Program-made: the position numbers and the translations under genes
In this document: positions 53,653 through 63,556 of the stretch, piece after piece
Position numbering within the stretch: the first letter of the stretch is position 1
How the letters are laid out: every line of letters starts with the position of its first letter
The notes under the pieces: generated by a model
What the model saw: the letters and a program-made list of their open reading frames with translations, nothing else
Databases searched by the model: none
What the model was told of the DNA's origin: nothing
Assembly (NCBI GenBank): GCA_963676335.1
Contig: OY781057.1
Coordinates: forward strand, 310,001-374,000
Reading direction: 5' to 3'
DNA from: G963676335 sp963676335
Lineage (GTDB): Bacteria > Pseudomonadota > Alphaproteobacteria > Rickettsiales > Rickettsiaceae
Length of the DNA stretch: 64,000 nt

Positions 53653-56073
53653 ATGACAGAAGAGCAAAAAGAAAAACCTAAGAGATTAATTTTAAAAGCT
53701 AAAAAATTATCTTTAAGTAATTCTAATGCTGAATCAAAACAAGATTATTTGTTGTCTGGACGAACTAAAACTGTAGTTGTTGAAATAAAAAATAACAAAA
53801 TTGTTTCTCCTACCATACCTAGTATGCAAAATAGTATAAGCAATGATGTTAATTTAACTAGTGATGAATTAGAAACTCGCTTAAAAGCTTTCAAAGATTC
53901 TACACGCACTAAGAAAAAAAATACAATTATAAAGGAAGAAGAAAAAATTAAAATTACCGTAGAACAAAATGAAAAACAAGATGTATCTACAACTGAAGAT
54001 TTGAATAAAAAAGAAAATGTTACTGTAGAAGCTACTATTGAAGAAGTAATCACTCCTCCAAAAGAAAATACAGAAAATAAAATTATAGATATAAGTGATG
54101 AAGAAAATAAGTTCTCTAAAAAGAAACAAGAAAATCCAAATACTGCTTTAAAAGCTAAACAATATTCTGAACGTAGAAATAAAGTTAATTTATTTCAATT
54201 ACTTAATTCGACCTCTGGTGAAGCGAAACCAGATAAAGTACGAAGTTTATCTTCAATTAAAAGAGCCCAAAAAAAAGAAAAAAGGAAGCTTATTATTCAA
54301 GATTCTGCAGAAAAAGTGTATCGAGAAGTTATATTATCTGAATCAATTTCAGTTAGTGATTTAGCAAATAAGATGTCTGAGTTAACAAAAACAGTCATTA
54401 AAGAATTAATGAAATTAGGGATGATAGCAAATTCTAATCAAATAATTGATGCTGATACTGCAGAATTAGTTGCTACTACATTAGGTCACTCAGTTAAAAG
54501 AATACAAGATGAAAGTATTGAAACTATATTACAGATTAGTCCTGATGATAAACTATTGAAACATAGACCTCCTGTTGTTACGGTTATGGGACACGTAGAT
54601 CATGGCAAAACATCTTTACTTGATGCTATAAAATCTACTAATGTAACAAACAAAGAATTTGGTGGAATTACTCAACATATAGGAGCATATCAGGTATTTT
54701 TAGATGAAGGAAGATCAATAACATTCTTGGATACACCTGGACATGAAGCATTCACCATGATGAGAGCTAGGGGGGCTCAAGCTACAGATATTATTATATT
54801 AGTGATCGCTGCAGATGATGGTATTAAGGCTCAAACTATAGAGGCAATTAGCCATATCAAAGCTGCTAATTTACCTATAATAATAGCTATTAATAAAATC
54901 GATAAAGGTACTCATAATTTAGAGAAAATAAAATACGATCTCGTTAGTCATGGAATAATTCCTGATGATTTAGGAGGTGAAGTTATGTTAATACCGGTAT
55001 CCGCAATCAAAAAAATAAATATAGAAAAGCTTTTAGATTCAATCTTGCTTTTATCGGATATAATGGATTTAAAATCTGTATTTGATACAACCGCTAGGGG
55101 AGTTGTATTGGAATCACGAATAGAATTAGGTAAAGGAATAGTTGCTACTTTTTTAGTTCAACAAGGAACTTTAAAAATAGGAGATATTGTAATAACTGGA
55201 GGAAGTTATGGAAAAGTAAAAAAAATGATGAATTCCAAAGGAGAAGATTTAGAGATTGTAACTCCTTCAACTCCAGTAGAAATTTTAGGATTAAATACTG
55301 TGCCTCAAGTAGGGGAAAAATTTGTGATTGTAGAAAATGAAAGAAAAGCTAAAGAAATCACTGAAAATTATATCCATAAACAAAAAATTATTACTGCTAA
55401 ACCCTTAGCTAAACTTAATTTAGAAACTTTATTCTCTACAAATAATAAAGTAAAAGAACTAAAGTTAATTATTAAAGCAGATGTGCATGGTTCTATGGAG
55501 GCGATTAATAGTAGTTTATTAAAATTAAATAACGAAGAAGTTAATATACGAATTCTTCATAGTGCTGTAGGGACTGTTACTGAATCTGATATTATGTTAG
55601 CCAAAGCTTCTAATTGTATTATTATAGCTTTTAATGTCAAAGCTAATAATAATCAAGTTAGCTTATTAGCTGAAAATGAGATGGTTAAGATTTTTTATTA
55701 TAATATAATTTATAATGTTATTGATGAAATCAAAGCAATAATTTTGGGAATGATGTCTCCAATATTGAGGGAGGAAAATTTAGGAATAGCGGAAGTTAAA
55801 CAAGTATTCAACTTAACTAAATTTGGTAAAGTTGCTGGATGTTATGTGACAAAAGGAGTTATAAAACGTGGAAGTAAAGTTAGACTTATTAGGGATGGTA
55901 TCGTAGTTTATACTGGAGCATTAAAAGCTTTGAAACGTTTCAAAGAAGATATGAAAGAAGTAAAAGAAGGATTTGAATGTGGAATATCGATTGAAAATTA
56001 TTCTGATATTAAAGTAGGCGATCAAATAGAAGATTTTGTAATTATATCTGAACCTAAAAAACTAACTTATTAA
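53653..56073 (+). CDS. infB: Translation initiation factor IF-2
   Basis: GTPase that places initiator tRNA on the 30S subunit. The variable N-terminal region (about 1-300) is Lys/Glu-rich; the G domain begins RPPVVTVMGHVDHGKTSLLD near residue 302, with GGITQHIGAYQV, DTPGHEAF and NKIDK; domains II-IV follow to residue 806. rbfA starts 5 bp after the stop and truB next. The usual upstream neighbour nusA is absent; a gap and an HU-family gene precede it. Confidence 0.98.
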   Translation: MTEEQKEKPKRLILKAKKLSLSNSNAESKQDYLLSGRTKTVVVEIKNNKIVSPTIPSMQNSISNDVNLTSDELETRLKAFKDSTRTKKKNTIIKEEEKIKITVEQNEKQDVSTTEDLNKKENVTVEATIEEVITPPKENTENKIIDISDEENKFSKKKQENPNTALKAKQYSERRNKVNLFQLLNSTSGEAKPDKVRSLSSIKRAQKKEKRKLIIQDSAEKVYREVILSESISVSDLANKMSELTKTVIKELMKLGMIANSNQIIDADTAELVATTLGHSVKRIQDESIETILQISPDDKLLKHRPPVVTVMGHVDHGKTSLLDAIKSTNVTNKEFGGITQHIGAYQVFLDEGRSITFLDTPGHEAFTMMRARGAQATDIIILVIAADDGIKAQTIEAISHIKAANLPIIIAINKIDKGTHNLEKIKYDLVSHGIIPDDLGGEVMLIPVSAIKKINIEKLLDSILLLSDIMDLKSVFDTTARGVVLESRIELGKGIVATFLVQQGTLKIGDIVITGGSYGKVKKMMNSKGEDLEIVTPSTPVEILGLNTVPQVGEKFVIVENERKAKEITENYIHKQKIITAKPLAKLNLETLFSTNNKVKELKLIIKADVHGSMEAINSSLLKLNNEEVNIRILHSAVGTVTESDIMLAKASNCIIIAFNVKANNNQVSLLAENEMVKIFYYNIIYNVIDEIKAIILGMMSPILREENLGIAEVKQVFNLTKFGKVAGCYVTKGVIKRGSKVRLIRDGIVVYTGALKALKRFKEDMKEVKEGFECGISIENYSDIKVGDQIEDFVIISEPKKLTY

Positions 56074-56078
56074 ATAAT

Positions 56079-56432
56079 ATGTCCCCTAGAAAACTTAAAG
56101 TTGGTAATTCAATTAGGTGTGCTTTAATTGAAGCTTTGTCAAGAGGAAAAATATTTGATAGTAGATTATCTAATTCTAAAGTATCTATTACAAGAGTAGA
56201 AATTTCTTCTGATTTAAAAGTTGCTAATTGTTATGTGGTAGCTGCTTTTGGGATTAATAAGATTGCTCAAGAAGATTTATTAGACGCGTTAAATGCTAAT
56301 AAACAATCACTTAGATACATAGTAACTAATAAAATTAGCTTAAAATATTCTCCTGAATTACGATTTATTTATGACTATAGCTTTGAAAAATTTGAAGAAG
56401 TACAGAGATTATTACAAATAATTAATAATTAG
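56079..56432 (+). CDS. rbfA: 30S ribosome-binding factor RbfA
   Basis: Assists late 16S rRNA maturation. The 117-residue KH-like protein has the family N-terminus VGNSIRCALIEALSRGKIFD, the VSITRVEISSDLKVANCYV segment (VxVTxVxxSxDLxxAxVYV) and the C-terminal LRFIYDYSFE. It sits between infB and truB at 5 and 6 bp spacing, the conserved order. Confidence 0.96.
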   Translation: MSPRKLKVGNSIRCALIEALSRGKIFDSRLSNSKVSITRVEISSDLKVANCYVVAAFGINKIAQEDLLDALNANKQSLRYIVTNKISLKYSPELRFIYDYSFEKFEEVQRLLQIINN

Positions 56433-56438
56433 CATTAT

Positions 56439-57137
56439 ATGATTTCTGGATGGTTAAATGTTAATAAGCCCATTGGGATAAAATCAACGAGTGTAGTTGC
56501 TAAAATTAAGCATTTGATTAATTGTAAAAAAATAGGGCATTGTGGAACTCTAGATCCTTTAGCAGAAGGAGTATTGGTATTAGCTCTTGGACAAACTACC
56601 AAATTAGCAGGAAAGATAATTAATGATACAAAGAAAGAGTATAAATTTACTATTCAATTTGGGAAAATGACAAGTACTGGGGATTTAGAAGGGGAAATAA
56701 TAGAGACTACAGACATTGCTCCTGATGAGCAAAAAGCATACAGTGTATGCCAACAATTTATTGGATTAATTTCTCAAATACCTCCAATATTCTCTGCAAT
56801 TAAAATAAAAGGAAAACCGGCTTATTATTGGGCACGTTCTAATATTAGTGTTGAATTAAAAGCAAGACCCATAACTATATTTAGTATGGAATGTATTGGA
56901 TATGACGCAATTAATAAGCAAGCAACGTATATAACTACATGCTCTAAGGGCACGTATATACGTTCTTTGGCTCAAGATATGGCTAAATCTATGGGAAGTT
57001 TAGGTTACACTAGCAATATAACCAGATTAAAGGTAGGTAACTTTGCATTAAAAGATTCTATTAATTTTGAAATAAATAACTTACAAGCTTCATATTTTTT
57101 AGATAACTTGATAATAAACTTATCTTTAGGTATTTAA
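56439..57137 (+). CDS. truB: tRNA pseudouridine-55 synthase
   Basis: Makes pseudouridine 55 in the T loop of tRNAs. The 232-residue protein begins GWLNVNKPIGIKSTSVVAKI, with the catalytic Asp in KIGHCGTLDPLAEGVLVLAL, then PPIFSAIKIKGKPAYYWAR and CSKGTYIRSLAQDMA. It lacks most of the C-terminal PUA domain of the E. coli enzyme (314 residues), which is common in Rickettsiales. Its last 12 bp overlap convergent fmt. The usual downstream rpsO-pnp is absent. Confidence 0.96.
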   Translation: MISGWLNVNKPIGIKSTSVVAKIKHLINCKKIGHCGTLDPLAEGVLVLALGQTTKLAGKIINDTKKEYKFTIQFGKMTSTGDLEGEIIETTDIAPDEQKAYSVCQQFIGLISQIPPIFSAIKIKGKPAYYWARSNISVELKARPITIFSMECIGYDAINKQATYITTCSKGTYIRSLAQDMAKSMGSLGYTSNITRLKVGNFALKDSINFEINNLQASYFLDNLIINLSLGI

Positions 57138-58031
57138 ACTCATTTTATATCCATTCAAAAATTCTATAGCATTCATTATACGCTTTCCTGGACATTGTAA
57201 TAATGTAGGGAATAACAAACCTTGTTTACAAGCTATCGCTAAAGGATTAGTTAAGATCGTACCAGGAGTATATGAATGTTGAATGTTATCATAAGTTGAT
57301 TTAAAGATTTTGATATTTTTTTGATTATGAATAAAAAATGTACCAGGCCATGGATTTAGGGCGCGAATTTGACAATTTAATTCAAAAGCTGTTTTTTCCC
57401 AATTTAAAAAGCTATCTTTTTTCGTTAATTTATGGGCATAGCATGTACTTTCAGAATTTTGTTGTTTAGTAGTTATATTGTCTATATTGCTTAAGACTTG
57501 TAATAATAATTGAGCACCAAGACAGGCACATATATTTTGCAAATCAGGCAGAATAATAGTATTTTCTATAGAGAATTGTTCTTGCAACAAAATAGGTCCA
57601 GTATCTAATCCTTCATCCATTTGCATAATAGTAATACCTGTTGAAGTATCTCCTGCTAAGATGGTATGTTGTAATGGCGCAGCTCCTCGGAAACGTGGCA
57701 ATAAAGAAGGATGAACATTAATACATTTATACTTTTTGCTTTCTAAAATAGTTTTAGGTATTAAAAATCCATAAGCTGCTACAATAATAACATCTGCTTC
57801 TATATTATCGATAATGCTATATACCTCATTTGATTTAAGAGTAATAGGAGTATGTACTACAATATTATTTTTTTCAGCAATCTTATGTACTGGAGTTTTA
57901 GTTAATAATAAACCTCTACCTTGAGGCTTTGGGATAGCTGTAAACACAGCAACAACTTTGTTAGCACTAGTAATTATCTTTTCTAAAATTGGTACCGCAA
58001 ATTCAGAAGTACCCATAAATATTATTTTCAT
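57126..58031 (-). CDS. fmt: Methionyl-tRNA formyltransferase
   Basis: Formylates the initiator Met-tRNA. MGTSEFAVPILEKI at the N-terminus, the signature HPSLLPRFRGAAPLQHTIL with catalytic Asn-His-Asp elements, TGITIMQMDEGLDTGPIL and the C-terminal domain with ALNPWPGTFF. Length 301 is normal. It overlaps def by 4 bp in a formyl-cycle operon, and its 3' end overlaps convergent truB. Confidence 0.97.
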   Translation of the reverse strand: MKIIFMGTSEFAVPILEKIITSANKVVAVFTAIPKPQGRGLLLTKTPVHKIAEKNNIVVHTPITLKSNEVYSIIDNIEADVIIVAAYGFLIPKTILESKKYKCINVHPSLLPRFRGAAPLQHTILAGDTSTGITIMQMDEGLDTGPILLQEQFSIENTIILPDLQNICACLGAQLLLQVLSNIDNITTKQQNSESTCYAHKLTKKDSFLNWEKTAFELNCQIRALNPWPGTFFIHNQKNIKIFKSTYDNIQHSYTPGTILTNPLAIACKQGLLFPTLLQCPGKRIMNAIEFLNGYKMSLNT

Positions 58032-58570
58032 AATTGCTCTTGCGATTTCTTTACTCTAGTTAATTTACGAATTACAACATCCTTTTTAATAATAGATAGA
58101 TGATCAATTATCAATTTGCCATATAAATGATCTACTTCATGTTGAATTGCGCGAGCTAACCACCCATCAGCTTCTAATATTTGTAAGTTTCCATTATAAT
58201 CTAGATATTTCACGGTAATTTTTTCAGACCTATCTAATTCTATAAACTGCTCCGGTAAAGACAAACACCCTTCTTTAGCAAAGGTTTTTTCTATAGATTT
58301 TTCTGTGATCTCAGGATTTATAATATGCAATGGATAAAACCCCTCTGGCCTTATTTCTTCATCTTCCTCTTTTAGCTCCTGCATATCTATTACAATAATT
58401 TTTTTTAACACCCCCACTTGCACAGCAGCTAATCCAACGCCTTTATTGTGATACATAGTTTTTAACATATCATCTATAAATTGTTGTGTGTTCTTATTTA
58501 CAGTTTTTACTTCTTGTGATTTTTGATGCAATATATTATCAGGAACTATAACTAATTCAAGCATTGACAA
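58028..58570 (-). CDS. def: Peptide deformylase
   Basis: Removes the formyl group from new proteins. Three motifs are present: GVGLAAVQVG (GxGLAAxQ) near residue 44, EGCLSLP near 97, and QHEVDHLYG with the metal-binding HExxH near 145. At 180 residues it is normal. It overlaps mtaB by 14 bp and fmt by 4 bp, so translation is probably coupled. Confidence 0.97.
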   Translation of the reverse strand: MSMLELVIVPDNILHQKSQEVKTVNKNTQQFIDDMLKTMYHNKGVGLAAVQVGVLKKIIVIDMQELKEEDEEIRPEGFYPLHIINPEITEKSIEKTFAKEGCLSLPEQFIELDRSEKITVKYLDYNGNLQILEADGWLARAIQHEVDHLYGKLIIDHLSIIKKDVVIRKLTRVKKSQEQL

Positions 58571-59801
58571 TTTCTCCTATTAATTGTTGTTTATAAATTT
58601 TAATAAATTTCACATCTACGATACTTCCTGGTGAAAAAGATTTGTTTATTACAGTAGGAATAAAATTCAAACTATGTCCAAAAGTCTCCTTTTCTAATAA
58701 CACTTGTGTTACAATACCAATATTTTTTTTAAAAAATGCTATTAGCTCTTCTTTTCCAATCTCTCTTAAAATTTTAGCCCGATTTTTTATAATGCTCGCA
58801 TCTACTTGAGGCATTTTAGATGCAGGTGTTAATTCCCTATAAGAATAAGGAAAAATATGTAAATATTGTAATTTAGCTTCCTGAATTAATTTAATTGTAT
58901 TTAAAAACATTTCTTCGCTTTCAGTAGGGAATCCAGCTATAATATCCGCTCCAAAAGCTATTTCTGGACGAAGAAATCTTAATTTGTGACAAAAGTCTAT
59001 CGCTTGTTTCCTGGTATGTCGTCTATTCATTCTTTTTAATATTACATCATCTCCAGATTGTAAACTTAGATGTAAATGAGGCATCAACTTTTTTTCATAC
59101 GATAGTAAAGAAAACAAATCTTCATCTATTTCTGCAATATCTATAGATGAAAGTCGAATTCTTGATAATTCTGGAATTAGGTTAAGTAGCCGTTTAATTA
59201 ATTGCCCTAATGTAGGTTTTTCAGGCAAATCATTGCCATAAGATGTAATATTTACTCCTGTTAATATTATTTCTTTGTATCCATTTAAAACTAAATGTTT
59301 TATTTGAGTAAATATATTCTCTAAAGGTATAGAACGACTATTACCCCTTGCATAAGGAATAATACAAAATGAACATCGATTATTACAACCATTTTGTATT
59401 TGAATAAAAGCACGTGTTTTATCGAATTTGTTGAGTAAATGAGGAACTATTTTTTTTACAGACATAATGTCTTGAACTAAAATTTTATTTCCTTTATCAA
59501 AACAATAATTTTGATAATGTAATTTTTCTTCATTTCCTAATACTAGATCCACTTCTGGCATTTGAGCAAATACAGCTGAATTTACTTGAGCAGCGCAACC
59601 AGTAACGATAATTCTAATACTAGAATCTTCTCTTCGTATTTTGCGAATAGCTTGTTTTGCTTGTCGTTCCGCTTCTTGAGTAACTGCACATGTATTTATT
59701 ACAACTATATTGTCTATATTTAATTTTTGTAAATTTTCACGAATTATCTCTCCTTCATAAATATTTAAGCGACATCCAAAATTTATTATTTTATTATTCA
59801 T
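58557..59801 (-). CDS. mtaB: tRNA (t6A37)-methylthiotransferase MtaB-type
   Basis: Radical-SAM enzyme that adds a methylthio group to t6A at position 37 of tRNAs. N-terminal cluster-binding Cys residues begin in NFGCRLNIYE, VINTCAVT and VTGCAAQ; the radical-SAM CxxxCxxC is NGCNNRCSFCIIPYARG near residue 140. The NFGCRLN start separates MtaB from MiaB and RimO. The 414-residue length and C-terminal TRAM-like region agree. It overlaps dapF by 8 bp and def by 14 bp. Confidence 0.93.
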   Translation of the reverse strand: MNNKIINFGCRLNIYEGEIIRENLQKLNIDNIVVINTCAVTQEAERQAKQAIRKIRREDSSIRIIVTGCAAQVNSAVFAQMPEVDLVLGNEEKLHYQNYCFDKGNKILVQDIMSVKKIVPHLLNKFDKTRAFIQIQNGCNNRCSFCIIPYARGNSRSIPLENIFTQIKHLVLNGYKEIILTGVNITSYGNDLPEKPTLGQLIKRLLNLIPELSRIRLSSIDIAEIDEDLFSLLSYEKKLMPHLHLSLQSGDDVILKRMNRRHTRKQAIDFCHKLRFLRPEIAFGADIIAGFPTESEEMFLNTIKLIQEAKLQYLHIFPYSYRELTPASKMPQVDASIIKNRAKILREIGKEELIAFFKKNIGIVTQVLLEKETFGHSLNFIPTVINKSFSPGSIVDVKFIKIYKQQLIGEIVNA

Positions 59802-60609
59802 AATAATATGTACCTTGAGCTACATTTTCTATTTGCCCAATCATATTAATATCGTAATTTTCAAAAATTTCCATTTGCAAATTTCCTAATTCAAATTTTA
59901 TTGTTGCTTGTTTTGTTATTAATCCTAATTTAAAAGCAGCTGCAAAAGTAGCGCATGCTCCACTTCCACAAGCTAATGTAAATCCTACGCCGCGTTCCCA
60001 AACTTTTAAATGAATTACTTTGTTATCTATTTGTGCAAAATTAATATTAATCCCATTAGGAAAGATAGAATGATTAGCTAATTTTTCTCCTAAAAGTTGC
60101 TGATCTATTAAACTTAAATTTCGATTAAATATTACTAAATGCGGATTTCCAATATCTACACAAATTAAGTCTCTAGCATTTAATTTATAAGAATTAGCTA
60201 TTGAATATATTTGTTCTTTAATTGGTATCCAGCTTTTTTTAAATAGCGCTACTCCCATATTTACGCTAATTAATTTAGTATCTATAACTATGCATTTTAG
60301 CAATTTATTGGTAGTTTGTATATTTAGTGTTTTGTTTGTAGTTATTACATAATGTAACCAGCAAAGACATCTAGCTGCATTTCCACACATATTTGCTTTC
60401 GAACTGTCTTGATTATAGATATCCATTTTGTAATTACTATTACTAATAATAGTAAAAATAATTAATTGATCACAACCTAATCCAATTTTACGATTTGAAA
60501 TTTGTACGATAAACTTATTAAGATTAATATCTTTAGGAACAGTATCTGTATTTAAAATGATAAAATCATTTCCTAATGCATGCATTTTAGTAAAAGGAAT
60601 ACTAATCAT
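59794..60609 (-). CDS. dapF: Diaminopimelate epimerase
   Basis: Makes meso-diaminopimelate for peptidoglycan. The start PFTKMHALGNDFIIL and the two catalytic cysteines in ANMCGNAARCL and ACGSGACATFAAA are diagnostic. 271 residues is normal. Its presence implies a peptidoglycan-type wall precursor pathway. It is the first protein gene of dapF-mtaB-def-fmt, and tRNA-Val ends 49 bp upstream on the same strand. Confidence 0.97.
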   Translation of the reverse strand: MISIPFTKMHALGNDFIILNTDTVPKDINLNKFIVQISNRKIGLGCDQLIIFTIISNSNYKMDIYNQDSSKANMCGNAARCLCWLHYVITTNKTLNIQTTNKLLKCIVIDTKLISVNMGVALFKKSWIPIKEQIYSIANSYKLNARDLICVDIGNPHLVIFNRNLSLIDQQLLGEKLANHSIFPNGININFAQIDNKVIHLKVWERGVGFTLACGSGACATFAAAFKLGLITKQATIKFELGNLQMEIFENYDINMIGQIENVAQGTYYYE

Positions 60610-60658
60610 ATAAATTCATTTTTTTTGATATTTACATTTTATAGTATAAAAACTATAG

Positions 60659-60735
60659 TGGTGGGCGATAATGGACTTGAACCATCGACCTTTACGATGT
60701 CAACGTAATGCTCTAACCAACTGAGCTAATCGCCC
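60659..60735 (-). tRNA. tRNA-Val (anticodon GAC)
   Basis: Minus-strand cloverleaf: acceptor GGGCGAT with ATCGCCC, D arm GCTC/GAGC, anticodon stem TTACG/CGTAA with loop TTGACAT (anticodon GAC), T arm ATGG-type stem with GGTTCAAGTCC, discriminator A, encoded CCA (60659-60661). It lies 6 bp from tRNA-Met and upstream of dapF. Confidence 0.96.
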
Positions 60736-60741
60736 TAAAAG

Positions 60742-60815
60742 TAGCAGAAGTGGGAATTGAACCCACGACCTTCGGATTATGATTCCGCTGCTCTAACCAT
60801 CTGAGCTACACTGCC
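60742..60815 (-). tRNA. tRNA-Met, elongator (anticodon CAT)
   Basis: Minus-strand cloverleaf: acceptor GGCAGTG with TTCTGCT (wobble and one mismatch), anticodon loop ATCATAA (CAT), T arm GTGGG TTCAATT CCCAC, discriminator A, CCA not encoded. The anticodon arm GCGGAATCATAATCCG matches elongator tRNA-Met of alphaproteobacteria; an isoleucine tRNA with lysidine is less likely because of this arm. Confidence 0.93.
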
Positions 60816-60988
60816 AATAATGGATAAAGTAAAATTCCAATGGTATAATTGATTTGATTTTTTAAACCTTTTAGAATACTAACCCCATAAGTCAGATATA
60901 ACAAATCATTATTTAAATTACAAGTTTTTAATTAGTTAATAACCAAAAATTCCACTATACAAATATCCCTACTTCATAAATATTTATT

Positions 60989-62920
60989 CTATTCAATAGC
61001 ATTTATTATGTCGTCAGTAGAAAGTAATGTAGGAAGAACTTTTCCTTCCGGGTCTTTTGGAGTATACACTATAGTAAATGGGATTCCATAGACATTATTC
61101 TCTATTAAAAATTTTTTAATTTCTTCGCTTTCTTTTGTAAAATCACCTTTCATAGCAATAACATTATAGCGTTTTAGTGATTCTAATACATTGCGTCTTT
61201 CTAATGCCATAATTTTATTGACTTTACAAGCTAAGCACCAATCAGCTGTAATAGTTACAATTACCGTTTGTCCATTATTAATATGTTCTCTCATTAGATT
61301 ATAATCAAACGATTTCCATATAGTATCTATATATTTATGTTTTCTGATATCCTGATTATGAGCAATATAAGGTAATGATAGACTTGCAAATAGCAATAAA
61401 GTTAAACTTAATAGTTTATAACGCAGAACCGCAAGCCAACTTTCTTTAATTTCTATAATAAACTTGACTAATACTAATAATAAAAATAAGTATATTGTAG
61501 CATTTATTCCTAATTGGTTATAAATTATACTAAGTAACCAAGCAACTGTTATCCATAACAATCCAGCAAAAATTTTTTTCATATATAAAAGCCAAGGCCC
61601 AGGCTTTGGAATCCAATTTAATAGCTTAGGATGAATAATGAGTAATATATAAGGACTACCAAATCCAAAAGCTATGCTGCTAAATATAATTATGTTATTT
61701 ATATATGAATTAGTTATAGCTACTAATAAAGCAGTTCCTAAAAATGGAGCTGTACAAGGAGTAGATAGTAAAGTAATTACAATTCCAGTAATAAAATCTT
61801 GAATATATTTAATATTAGTATGTTCTAACCAATTGACTGATATTTGAGGTATATACACTTGTTCTAATGTGATACTAATAAAAATAGTGATAATAATACT
61901 TAAAACAATAACAAAAGAAGGCTGTTGAAAGTTTAGTCCTAGATTAAAATAATGACCATAAAATTTTAAAAAAATACTCACAAGAGATAATGCAAAGAAT
62001 GTAGTTAATATGCCACATAATGTTATTATTAGTGAAGTCCTACGATAAGTTTTTGTATGTTTAATAAGAGAAAAAATTTTTAAAGATAAAACTGGTAATA
62101 CACATGGCATAAAATTTAAAATTACCCCACCTAAAAAGGCTAATAAAATAACACTTAACATATTATTATCTTTATTACTTGGTTCATTAGGAAGTATAAA
62201 TGATTGTGGAATACAAGATTGATCTGAATAAATTTCAATTTTTTTTCCAATAAAATTTTTATAAATATCATAATTAATATTAAAGATTATATCAAAATTT
62301 TTTCTATTGTTTTTAGTTACTATAGTATCTTTAACAAATACTTGCCCTATAGGTTTAATAATAAAATTAGCATCTGTATCTAATAAATAAGGAAAAGTTG
62401 CATTTAATTTTAATTGAGATAATTTTTGATTATAGCTAATAGAACTAATGCTAAAATTATTAGCACACTGTTTTTTTTCTGATACTATAATATAACTTGG
62501 ATTAAGTGTTTGTTTTACAGGAATACATTGAGAAATAGTACATAACATATATTTTATGTTAATAATAAAATTACTTAATTGATTAGGGATTTTCGGAATA
62601 ACCACAATAGGAATTGATAAAAATCCTTTATATACATAATTAATAGTATTAGGTATAGATTCTTCCTGAATTGGATATGGCCACATTATATAGTAATTTT
62701 CAATATTTATGGAATTATTAATGGATATATCTGTACCATCTCCCATATCCCCAGGATGAAGCCAATATATTTTTTCTCCTTCTTTAAGCGCTAAATTTAA
62801 AGACAGAATATTATTTTGTATATTTATTTGAAAACGGTTATTATCTGCACTAATATGTAACGTATGGAATGTTATAAAAAAGGAAAATATAATTAATAAA
62901 ATATAACGTAAGGATAACAT
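60989..62920 (-). CDS. dsbD: Thiol:disulphide interchange protein DsbD-type
   Basis: Carries electrons from cytosolic thioredoxin to the periplasm. A signal peptide (residues 1-25) leads an N-terminal domain (about 25-225) with paired Cys in YMLCTISQCIPVKQ; the CcdA-like membrane core (about 250-500) has the two buried Cys in NFMPCVLPVLSLKI and STPCTAPFLGTAL; the C-terminal thioredoxin domain has DWCLACK near residue 565. 643 residues is normal. The start codon lies 3 bp from that of divergent yqgE. Confidence 0.94.
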   Translation of the reverse strand: MLSLRYILLIIFSFFITFHTLHISADNNRFQINIQNNILSLNLALKEGEKIYWLHPGDMGDGTDISINNSINIENYYIMWPYPIQEESIPNTINYVYKGFLSIPIVVIPKIPNQLSNFIINIKYMLCTISQCIPVKQTLNPSYIIVSEKKQCANNFSISSISYNQKLSQLKLNATFPYLLDTDANFIIKPIGQVFVKDTIVTKNNRKNFDIIFNINYDIYKNFIGKKIEIYSDQSCIPQSFILPNEPSNKDNNMLSVILLAFLGGVILNFMPCVLPVLSLKIFSLIKHTKTYRRTSLIITLCGILTTFFALSLVSIFLKFYGHYFNLGLNFQQPSFVIVLSIIITIFISITLEQVYIPQISVNWLEHTNIKYIQDFITGIVITLLSTPCTAPFLGTALLVAITNSYINNIIIFSSIAFGFGSPYILLIIHPKLLNWIPKPGPWLLYMKKIFAGLLWITVAWLLSIIYNQLGINATIYLFLLLVLVKFIIEIKESWLAVLRYKLLSLTLLLFASLSLPYIAHNQDIRKHKYIDTIWKSFDYNLMREHINNGQTVIVTITADWCLACKVNKIMALERRNVLESLKRYNVIAMKGDFTKESEEIKKFLIENNVYGIPFTIVYTPKDPEGKVLPTLLSTDDIINAIE

Positions 62921-62923
62921 CTG

Positions 62924-63556
62924 ATGAATATTATTAATTTAGAAAATATAAAAACTTTGGATCAATCTATTTTTAATTTACAAAAAAATGAGTCCAATAG
63001 TCTAGCAGGTAAATTTTTAATAGCTACACCTTATAGTACTTTAAACGAAATGTTTAATAAATCTCTAATCTATGTAATATCTCATTCAAGTCAAGGGGCT
63101 GTTGGATTAATAGTAAACCGTCTAGTAAATAAAATGCCATTAAAAATATTATTTAAAATAATTAAAGATGATGTTTTTCCTCTTGATGATGAGAAGCTTT
63201 TTCCAGTATATCTAGGGGGGCCAGTTGAATCAGAACGTGGATTTGTCCTGCATACAAATGAATATAATAAAAATTTACTATTTGAACCTTCTGGTGGATT
63301 AGCAGTAAGTTCTAATATAGATATATTAAAAGATATAGTCTCAGGAACTGGACCAGTAAAATCTTTGTTCTTTATGGGGTATACTGGATGGGAAGCAAGA
63401 CAACTAGAAAAAGAAATAGAAAATAACTTTTGGATTATTTCAGAGAGCGACGATGATATAATCTTTAGTGAAAATGATAATGTCAAATGGTATATTTCAT
63501 TAAAAAAATTAGGAATTAGTAGTGCTTTTTTTTCTCCTTATTTGGGACATGCATGA
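62924..63556 (+). CDS. YqgE/AlgH family protein (DUF179)
   Basis: 210-residue protein with the family segments LAGKFLIATPYS, GAVGLIVNRLVN, VYLGGPVESERGFVLHT and FFMGYTGWEARQLEKEI. Its biochemical role is not established in any organism I know of; AlgH was named for a regulatory effect in Pseudomonas. It starts 3 bp from the dsbD start on the other strand, so its promoter must overlap dsbD coding DNA. Confidence 0.94.
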   Translation: MNIINLENIKTLDQSIFNLQKNESNSLAGKFLIATPYSTLNEMFNKSLIYVISHSSQGAVGLIVNRLVNKMPLKILFKIIKDDVFPLDDEKLFPVYLGGPVESERGFVLHTNEYNKNLLFEPSGGLAVSSNIDILKDIVSGTGPVKSLFFMGYTGWEARQLEKEIENNFWIISESDDDIIFSENDNVKWYISLKKLGISSAFFSPYLGHA

